This document shows, piece by piece, positions 55,990 to 64,000 of a DNA stretch of 64,000 nucleotides (positions are counted from its first letter, which is position 1; the number at the start of each line of letters is the position of its first letter). The stretch lies in assembly GCA_014058105.1 (NCBI GenBank), contig JACGCM010001441.1, forward strand, positions 2,790,001-2,854,000. The letters are read 5' to 3'. This DNA is from Kingdonia uniflora (lineage: Eukaryota > Streptophyta > Magnoliopsida > Ranunculales > Circaeasteraceae). The notes under the pieces were generated by a model. That model had not been told where the DNA came from, ran no database searches, and worked only from the letters and a program-made list of their open reading frames with translations. Both the position numbers and the translations under genes were made by a program.

Positions 55990-58900
55990 AGTAGGCAAGA
56001 TAATCTTACCGATTACCGCAGGACCAGCCAATATCAACGTCATTTTCTATGTCATCAAAGCCAAATCTCGTTATCTCAGGATTATGGGCCGCTGCTGGAT
56101 TCACAACATGGAGGCAATCTCTTCCACCTATTATTAAGCACTTCGATTCAAACACAACAATGGTACCTATGAGGTCAGGGGTAGTCATAAGCTCTCTCGA
56201 GTTTGTAAAAATGTCGTCTCTGCTATCCTAGATACTTCTGACAGATTTGCTCCATAGCATTTACAGGAAGTTGATCACCTCAACAATCAACCTTCTATGG
56301 AGGAGCCCACAGAATATATCAACATTGATAGACCTAATAGAGGTATTTTTATTGGTACTAATCTGGTTCATAATAAAAAAGATGCTCTAATTCAGTTCCT
56401 GTAACTCAATCGTGATGTATTTGCATAGTCTTTTGAAGAAATGCCTAGGGTCGATCCAGCCATGGCCTATCACAAATTAGCTGTCAATATCAACGCCGTA
56501 GCGGTCAAACAGAAATAACGACGACTTTCACCTCATCTTCGTAATGAAGTTAACACCGAGATTGAGAAATTAATCAAAGTAGGTTTCATTCGAGAAGTAA
56601 AATATCCAGACTGAATATCCAACTTTGTCGTTGTCCCAAAGAAAAATAAAAAAGTTTGAGTTTGCGTAGATTTCACAGATATAAACAAACATACTCTAAA
56701 AGACAGTTTCCGCCTTTCCAACATTCATTAGATCATCGATTCTACAGCAGGCTATGAGCTCCAATCAATGATGGACGCTGCTTCGAGGTACAATCAAATT
56801 CTACTTTTGGAAGAAGATCAAGAGAAGATAACTTTCATCACTGAAAGAGGTCTTTTTTGTTACAAAGTCATGCCCTTCAAACTCAAGAGCATGGGTGCCA
56901 CATATCAATGGTTGATGACTACTATGTTCAAAGTATACCTAGGGAACGTCGTTGAAGTCAACATCGATGATCTCTTGTGCAAGAGCGTATAGTAAGCCAA
57001 TCACAACTCAGATCTCAATATTATAATCAACCTTCTTTCATCTTACAGGGTGCGTCTCAACCCTGATAAATGTTAATCCGGGGTCCATTTTGGCAGATTT
57101 CTCGGTCACCTCGTCAGCAAGAAGGGGATTGAGGCCGATCCAAATCAGATTCGGGCTCTCTTTGACATGCGCTCTCCAAAAATTATTAAAGACGTTCAAA
57201 AACTTACTGGCAAAATTGCCACTATCAACCGTTTCATTTTTAAATCTTTAGACTGCTGTAGTTGGCTATTCCTATTACTCCGCGGATGTACCAAACGAGG
57301 AAAAGTTCAGCCAAATGCAAAGGTCGCATGGACACCAGAATGCGAAGCAGCTTTTTAAGATCTCATAACTTATTTGGGGAGGTCTCCCATAATGAGCACC
57401 CCAGAGATAAAAAGAAACTGATTATCTACTTAGCAGCCACAGATACTTACCTCAGCTCAGTTCTTATTTGCCTGGAAGGGAAAATAGAGAAACCAGTCTT
57501 CTTCATTTGCAAGACCCTCACACCAGCGGAAGCAAGGTACTCTAAAATTGAGAAACTTCTTCTCACTCTTGTTTACACTTTACAGAAACTCAAGCTCTAC
57601 TTCTAAGCTCATTCAATCAAAGTTATGACAAACTACCCACTTCAGGAAGTTCTATCTAAGAAAGAAAAATCAAGAAGAGTGTAACAATGATCAGTCAGTT
57701 TGGGAGAACATGATATCAAGTTCGAACAATGTCATTCCGAAAAAGGTCAAGCCGTTACCGATTTTTTCGCGGATTTTCCAGTGAAAGATCCCGAGTGGGA
57801 GGAGCACGACCCTGACCTTACAGAAGAAACACCCAAGGATCCACCCCCCAATCCATTCGATGAACGGGCTGAATAGATTACTACATCAGGTTGGAGACTT
57901 CTCACAGATGGATCAGCAGGACCCACAGGGTCAGGAATCGGGATCATTTTGATTACCTCTTCCAATGAAAAAATTGAGAAATCAGTCCGCTTGGATTTTA
58001 AGGCCTCAAGTAATGTCACAGAGTATGAAGCTCTCATTCATAGACTCGACCTCACTCTTGAGCTCGATGTCCCTAAACTCTCAATTTATACATATTCACT
58101 ACTCATCATCCACCACTACTCAGAGCAATATAAGAAGAATGGGAAGATGATAGAATACGCAGCCCTCGTTATAGATAGGATGAACAAGTTTGCGAAAGAA
58201 ACTCTCGATTATCTTCCTCGAGGTAAAAACAGAAGCTCGATATCTTCAGATCGAAATTATTTTAACCCCCAGCATTGATCGCATTTCTGCATGCACGATC
58301 AACACTGGGGGCGATAAAGGGGAAGACGATGATTGGCGAAAGCCTTTCTTAGCCTACCTCGGTGTCGACAACAAATTCAACGGACCACTTCCAGCAGATC
58401 CAAAGTGTACCGATAGGTGATCAACAACTTGAAGCGCTATACTAATCAAAACGGTATGCTATACCGCCTGTCCGTCATAGGGCCTTACCTCAAGTACCTA
58501 TCCAAATCAAAAGTAGATGAACTGCTCCACGAATTACATAAAGGAACTTGCGGCTCCCATGCCAGAGGTCGATCATTGGCAAATAGGGCTATCACTCGAG
58601 GAGTTTTCTGGCCCGGTATGCGCAAGCAAGCAAAGGAGTACGCCCGCAGATGCGACACCTGCCAAAGACATGGACGTATGATACGCGCCCCTGCGCTCAA
58701 ACTCCATGCAAGTAAGGTTTTCTGGCCATTCAAAAGATGGGCACTAGATCTCGTCGGCGAATTCCCTAACTCTCCAGGTAACCACCATCACCTACTCGTA
58801 GCTGCCAATTATTTTACAAAATGGGTAGAAGCAGTTCCACTATCTCGAGCTAGAGAAGAGCAGGTCATCTCTTTCATCTGGAACCACATAATCGTTCAGT

Positions 58901-59583
58901 TTGGGTGCCCCTACCAAATTCGTATTGGTAATGGGCCCCAATTTGTGGGAGAGAAAGTCGTAACCTTCCTAAACTACCACAATATCATCCACTCACCATC
59001 CAATCCTTACTATCCTCAAGGCAATGGCCAAGCCGAAATCACCAACAAAACCATCGTGGATGGACTCAAAAAATGACTTCACTCACATAAAAAAGGGAAT
59101 TGGGTTCGCGAGCTACCTTATGTCCTATAGGCCTATTATACCACTCCCCGATAATTAATTGGTTGTATCCCATTCCTTCTAGCTTATGGTACTGAGGCCG
59201 TCATTCCTTTTGAATATCATCATCCAGTTCGTGACCACGAGCTAACTGACGAGGAAAATGAGTTCAAGTTGGCTTGTAATCTCAATATGATAGATAAAGC
59301 CAGGGAACGCGCTATCGCTAACCTAGGTCGATATTATCATATGTTTGCCAGATCGTACAACAACCGAGTCAGAAGCTGTGCCTTCCAAATCAAAGATATC
59401 GTCCTTAGAGAAATTCCTCAACATCGCATAGAGCCTCACGCTGGAAAATTAACAGACAATTGGGAGAGTCCATTCATTATCACAGGTCTCTCAGGCCTGG
59501 AATCATATTATCTCATGACAGAAGAGGGAATCCCCATTTTAAATCCTTGGAATACTAGGCGACTGAAATGGTACTATCGTTAA
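55990..59583 (+). pseudogene. Tat pol: protease, RT, RNase H, archaeal-type RNase H, integrase
   Basis: Protease C-terminus 'YLRIMGRCWIHNMEAISSTY' (56070). RT with 'GFIREVKYPD', 'VCVDFTDINKHTLKDSF' (56660), 'MMDAASRYNQI' (56768) and 'VEVNIDDLLCKS', where the catalytic Y-x-D-D reads N-I-D-D. RNase H 'LIIYLAATDTYLSSVL' (57420) and second RNase H 'LLTDGSAGPTGSGIGIIL' (57900). Integrase zinc region 'HKGTCGSHARGRSL' and 'CDTCQRHG' (58540-58670), core 'WALDLVGEF' (Asp), 'IRIGNGPQF' (second Asp replaced by Gly) and 'GNGQAEITNKT' (Glu); the C-terminal part ends at 59583. Numerous stops and frame changes, plus the two active-site losses, make it inactive. Confidence 0.8.
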
Positions 59584-59719
59584 GCGTCTTACTACTTCAT
59601 TTCCTTTCCTCACTTTTGTTATTTTGTTTTTCAATTCCAAAAGTAAGATTTTCATCTCCATCCAATGTAAATTTTGAATTTATCAATGAAATTCCAAGTT
59701 TTTCACAACATATCTCTAC

Positions 59720-60780
59720 TTATGTAGATTCAACCAAACATCAGATAGGGCAAAGATAATACCGGCCTTCATCTACTTTAACTTGTTTGGGTAATTTATA
59801 ATGGCTAGATCAAGGATAACACTTGGTTCGGCCGACTCTTTTAAATCCCTGTGATTGTAGCAAGTGTAGAAACTTGTTTCATATCAAAGACTCTACCAAA
59901 CATTAGATAGGGCAAAGATAATACTAACCTTCACCTACTTCAACTTGTTTGGGTCATTTATAATGGCTAGATCAAGGATAACACTTGGTTCGGCTAACTC
60001 TACTAAATATTTGCAATTGTAGCAAGTGCAGAAACTTGCTTCATATCAAATGCTCTACCAAACATCAGATAGGGTAAATATAATACTAGCCTTCATCTAC
60101 TTCAACTTGTTTGGGCCATTTATAACGGCTAGATCAAGGATAACAACTGCTTCGGCTGACTCTACTAAATCTCTACGATTGTAGCAAGTGTAGAAATTTG
60201 CTTCATATCAAAAACTCTACCAAACATTTGATAGGGCAAAGATAATAATAGCCTTTATCTACTTTAACTTGTTTAGGTCATTTATAATGGCTAGATCAAG
60301 GATAACACTTGGTTCGGCTGACTCTACTAAATCTCTGTGATTGTAACAAGTGTAGAAACTTGTTCTATATCAAAGACTCTGCCATACATCAGATAGGGAA
60401 AATATAATACTAGACTTCATCTACTTCAACTTTTTTGGGTCATTTATAATAGCTAGATCAAGGATAACACTTGGTTCGGCTGACTCTACTAAATCTCAGC
60501 GATTGTAGCAAGTGTAGAAACTTGTTTCATATCAATGATTCTATAAGGAATAAGATAAGGCAAAGGTAATACTGGCATTCATCTCTTTCAATATGTCTGC
60601 AAGATTTCTATAGTTCAATCAAGTTTCAACTTGGTTTAACTAAACCCATTTCTGCGATTGAAACAGATGTAAAAACTTGTTTTATATCAAAGACCCCACC
60701 AGACACAAGATAAGGCAAAGGTCATACTAGTTTCCATCTATTTCAAAGTATCTGCGATATACTATTTATTTTTCAGGTCA
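59720..60780 (+). repeat. 162-bp tandem array between pol and antisense gene
   Basis: Seven units. The anchor AGATAGGG (or AGATAAGG) falls at 59743, 59905, 60067, 60229, 60391, 60553 and 60709, i.e. five intervals of exactly 162 bases and a last one of 156. Units share TCATTTATAATGGCTAGATCAAGGATAACACTTGGTTCGG. Variable tandem arrays at this position are a feature of Tat-type elements and can seed satellites. Confidence 0.92.
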
Positions 60781-60925
60781 AATTCATAATACAAAGAATT
60801 ATTTTCTGCTGATGGGATGTCAGTCGTGCTTCCCCCTGCAGCAAGAGGTCAAATATTCAGTTTACGGATTATAACAACTCTACCCCTCTTTATCAGGTCT
60901 GCAGGTCGAGGGCCCAAATCAGTTT

Positions 60926-63900
60926 CTATGGGGGCCTACAGTTCCCTTGAACTATGTTATCTCTGTAAATGCATCCCTTATCCGACAGACTTTTGAACAA
61001 AGTATCTCGTTCTAACTCAAGCCTTTTTACTTCCTCTTCAAAATATGAAACAATCGACTTTAGAAGGTCTGAGCATAATGCATAAGGTACGACCATCCTT
61101 GCAAATTTTACTCTCACCTTCTCAAGGCGTGACTCCAATCTAACATACAAATTCTTTTGATAAGTTATTTCTATATCGACTTTAGCATCATGAGCTACAT
61201 TCTCTTCCATTTTTTTTATATATTTAGCTGATTCGGCCAGGTTCATGACCTCTAGGTCCACTACCTGGGCTCGAAGTCTTTTGATTTATGCGTTCAACTC
61301 TTCCCTAGCCGGAACATCCTTTAATAATTCTTGTTTCCTCTTTATCAACATTTCCTTTACCCTGATTTCCCCTTCTAGGACTTTCTCCCTGAAAAGAGCA
61401 GCATCAAACTTCTACTGTCATTCCCTTAAGCTCGTATTTCCTCTTTGGACATACTCCTGAATGCGAGACATATTACTCTCCAGCTCTCTGATTCGACCTG
61501 AGAGACTGACTACATCCCCTTGAATTAGAGGAGCCTTAAACTCAATTCTACATCCCCTTGAGCGCTCTCTAGCCTCAGCTTTCTTAGTACGCGTGATAGC
61601 TTGGGCCAGTTCGGTTTTCAATCGTGCCACCCTCTCATTTAAATCATTACACCTTCGATGTATTTCCCGAAACTCCATATCCTTGGCAGGTAGGGCTATA
61701 TGCAAGTGTTCGGTCGCGACTTTCGAAGCTGATAGATTTTCTCAAACTACTCTCAGTTCATTGTCTTTTTCAACCATTTTTTGTTTCAGTCGCTCCAGCT
61801 CGTTTCTACAATTCTGAAGATCAGATCGAAATTGTCCCTCCAATTTTTCTAGCGCCTGAATGCGGTATTGAGCCATGTCAGCCTTCTTACCCTTAATAAT
61901 CAACGTGTCAACCCGACTTTGAAGCTTCGCGGCGTGCTCTGTTATCTCCACTAGTTTTTTTAGCCCCTTATCTATTTCAACGTCTTTCTCTTCGACCTTA
62001 TGAGTAAGGTCAGAAGCAGCCAAGGTTGCCTCCACAAGTTTAAAACACACATTTACGTGTTGATCTTCTTTGTTCTTATTCACCTCCCTCATCCTATCAA
62101 ACTCCTCTACAAATTCTCGGTTACATTGGAGTACATCACCCTCACGCGAGTGAGCTGAATCCAATTTGACCTATACGATATAAAGATATTAATGCAGTTC
62201 GATTCACAATACCATCAATATGCATATATATATTCTCATTTCTAAAATTATATATGATTTCTAACATCTGCGGCGTGCAAATACTTTTACACTAAAAGGT
62301 CGGGGTACATTATCAGATAAACGCTCCATGAGGTATATTGCGAAGTCTAAGGTACATGCTTTCGATATGATACTTTATATAAAGAGCGTTAAATTTTTCT
62401 ATGCACTATATTAGTGATATTTTCCTAAAGCTAGTTGTAAAAAATTTCAATCTGCATCTACATCCTATGCAAGTCGAAAGACCTACTCCGATCTAACCTG
62501 TAGCTCCGTTCGTGCAGACAGCAAGGCTGTGGAGTTTTCTCTTTCCCTGACAAGCCCAGTCTCTAGATCTTTTATTCTAAGACTCATTTCTCTAAGTGCC
62601 TACAAGAGGTTTATAACAAAAAGAAAAGTCAACCTACAAAAGTTTCCTTCTTACACACAATCCAACAGTTTAAAAATATTCATACAAAAACACATTTCTA
62701 CCCTACCTTCTCGTTATCACCCTCTAGGAGGTCGGTATCATCCCCTTGATTGTCAAGCACCGTCTGACGGGATATACCATCCAGACCATCAACGACTCCC
62801 ACAACTACCTCTTCCACTTCTTCATCATCTCCCTCCTCAACATAGGTATCTACCTTAATGGCATTCACCTCCCCCTCAGAATAGCCCTTCGACATTAGGT
62901 GGTGCCCCAGCCTATCACGCTCCTCCACCATCTCCCCTGGATTGGCTCTCGCCTCTGCCTATAGCTGACCAATTACCACAGCATGGGAAACCTTCAGAGC
63001 CTCCAGCTACTTCACTTCCTTCTGAGCATCAGTCCTAGCTCGAGCTAGCTTCTTTTCCAGCTTGATCTTCATCTCTTCAGCTTGTTTTTTTCCCCCTCAA
63101 CTCTGAGCTAAATCCCCTTAACAAGATGAGCAACCTGCAATATACGAATCGATCTTAGTGTTAGCCCAAAATGCATTAAGTAACTTTTTCACATAATTAA
63201 TATAAACTTACCATCTTGCTCGTATCTTCCTCTCTATGAAGAGCCGCCATCCTGGTCCATTCCTCAACCTCTTTGAGGTCGTCCACCATAGCAGATCACC
63301 CCTCAACAACCTTTTCCCCTGACTCTACCGAAGGCTCGACCCTTCTCCTTTTCTTTTTTACGACCTCACCACTCCAGTGGCACCAGAGGCCGGCATAGTT
63401 TTTAACATCCATTTTTTCAAATATTTTTGAACTATTTTGCTCGACGTAATAGGTTTTGACTGGATTGAGCTATCCATTCCAGGGGTCTTGACCAAGTTGG
63501 TTTGGCCTTCCCCACCAGTTACTCGCTTCTTCTCTTCGTCAACACCCGCCATCAACCTGGTCGACTGAGCCTTTTTACCTTCTTCGATCTGCTATCAACC
63601 CTCTTCTTTCTACTAAGGCCAAGTCCTTCCAACACAAATTCGAGCTCAGCCTCCTCCTTCATAACTTCGTCTAACAATAACTTTTTCCTCTCCACGGGGG
63701 ACTTCACACCTGTCATGCACAACATTCTTACTATAAACTACAGGCATAAGTTCAAACATAGCAATAATATTATCTATGCATGGCTATACTTGCTTTGTTT
63801 TGCCGTTCTAAACCGAAGGTCCAAAGGTTCTTCATCATCTCTTAGATGGTAATTACCCTTCACCCATATGACGTTTTCATTCCAACACTAGTCTTATAAT

Positions 63901-64000
63901 TCTTTACCCCATAAAATTGCAAAAATGTCTTCAGGGGTCATCCTCCTCACTTTCCCCTCATTTTCCCATTTTTCATTCAGATGATCGCAAATAGTTATTA
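60926..64000 (-). pseudogene. Antisense gene C of Tat element (coiled-coil protein), copy 2, cut by window edge
   Basis: Minus-strand exons, high to low: 'WNENVIWVKGN' and 'DEEPLDLRFRTAKQSK' (63800-63880), 'MAGVDEEKKRVTGGEGQTN' (63550), a Glu-rich stretch (62900), then long coiled coils: 'FVEEFDRMREVNKNKEDQHV' (62100), 'LQSRVDTLIIKGKKAD' (61920), 'RARERSR'-like and 'EEVKRLELERDTL' (61030), ending with a stop at 60926. Order and spacing follow gene C at 17.4-21.3 kb. It is antisense to gag-pol and begins beyond 64000, where genes A and B would be expected. Stops between exons suggest decay. Steric or structural roles are possible but unknown. Confidence 0.6.

Larger units (their letters stand above)
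53287..64000 (+). mobile_element. Tat-lineage Ty3/gypsy retrotransposon (3' end outside window)
   Basis: 5' LTR 53287-53908, PBS 53911-53927, gag-like frames 54029-55333, protease to integrase 55990-59583, seven-copy tandem array 59720-60780, then an antisense coiled-coil gene 60926 to beyond 64000. A second, archaeal-type RNase H between the retroviral-type RNase H and integrase is the mark of the Tat/Ogre/Retand lineage. Many stops and frameshifts make it non-autonomous. No 3' LTR or polypurine tract is reached, so the element is longer than 10.7 kb. Confidence 0.85.

Noticed and set aside
60905..60945. ATGGGGGCCTACAG as a possible polypurine tract and LTR boundary of the plus-strand Tat element
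   Set aside because: It is not followed by TGTAG or any LTR-like sequence; what follows is the antisense coiled-coil gene.
62529..63852. Plus-strand frames of 109 and 116 codons near the window end
   Set aside because: They are complements of the antisense coiled-coil gene, which has matching homologous segments at 17-21 kb.

Overview
This is plant nuclear DNA, most likely from a eudicot. It is AT-rich, carries plant-type introns, and is dominated by plant transposable element (TE) families: Tat-lineage Ty3/gypsy, chromovirus, Ty1/copia, MuDR- and FAR1-type Mutator elements, and a Harbinger-like element. I found one intact host gene, a two-exon phosphatidyl-N-methylethanolamine N-methyltransferase (PLMT, 26911-31260), and one decayed host gene, a plastid NDH subunit PnsB1 pseudogene (about 33720-35330, minus). 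There is no rRNA, tRNA or CRISPR signal.

Layout from left to right. 654-2620: end of a minus-oriented Tat retroelement (LTR piece plus two small genes antisense to it). 2690-5150: FAR1/FRS transposase remains. About 5280: LTR-like sequence with an snRNA-type USE/TATA promoter. 7676-10227: Harbinger-like element with a Myb/SANT gene. About 10240-14255: decayed minus-strand chromovirus split by a 1.8-kb LTR-like insert. 14270-21580: 3' part of another minus-oriented Tat element, with three antisense genes (A, B, C) on the plus strand. 22848-25920: short deleted copia element whose gag is interrupted by a 601-bp Tat solo LTR with a perfect 5-bp target duplication. 26911-31260: PLMT, whose 3.85-kb intron holds a foldback element and a 1.25-kb tandem duplication. 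33137-36096: NDH pseudogene and unrecognised fragments. 36515-51605: a complete 15.1-kb Mutator-like element with 47-bp terminal inverted repeats (TIRs) and a perfect 9-bp target duplication, inserted in a host array of about 185-bp tandem repeats. 53287 to the window end: a Tat-lineage Ty3/gypsy element (5' LTR, PBS, gag, pol with dual RNase H, integrase, a 162-bp tandem array, then an antisense coiled-coil gene) whose 3' LTR lies outside the window.

Two systems stand out. The 15-kb Mutator element encodes a MuDR transposase on the plus strand and a Ulp1-like (C48) cysteine protease with a DUF1985-like N-terminus on the minus strand. It also carries a GRF zinc-finger gene, a duplicated coiled-coil gene and a copy of a Tat antisense gene, and its non-coding DNA is filled with a strand-polarised TCATTTGT word that changes strand near 43 kb. 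The Tat elements carry a conserved antisense block: small TATA-driven genes A and B, both starting MVxTR, then a spliced coiled-coil gene C. That block is seen in separate copies at 0.65-2.6 kb, 14.3-21.6 kb and 60.9-64 kb. Most TE genes here carry stops or frameshifts, so they are records of past activity rather than working proteins.
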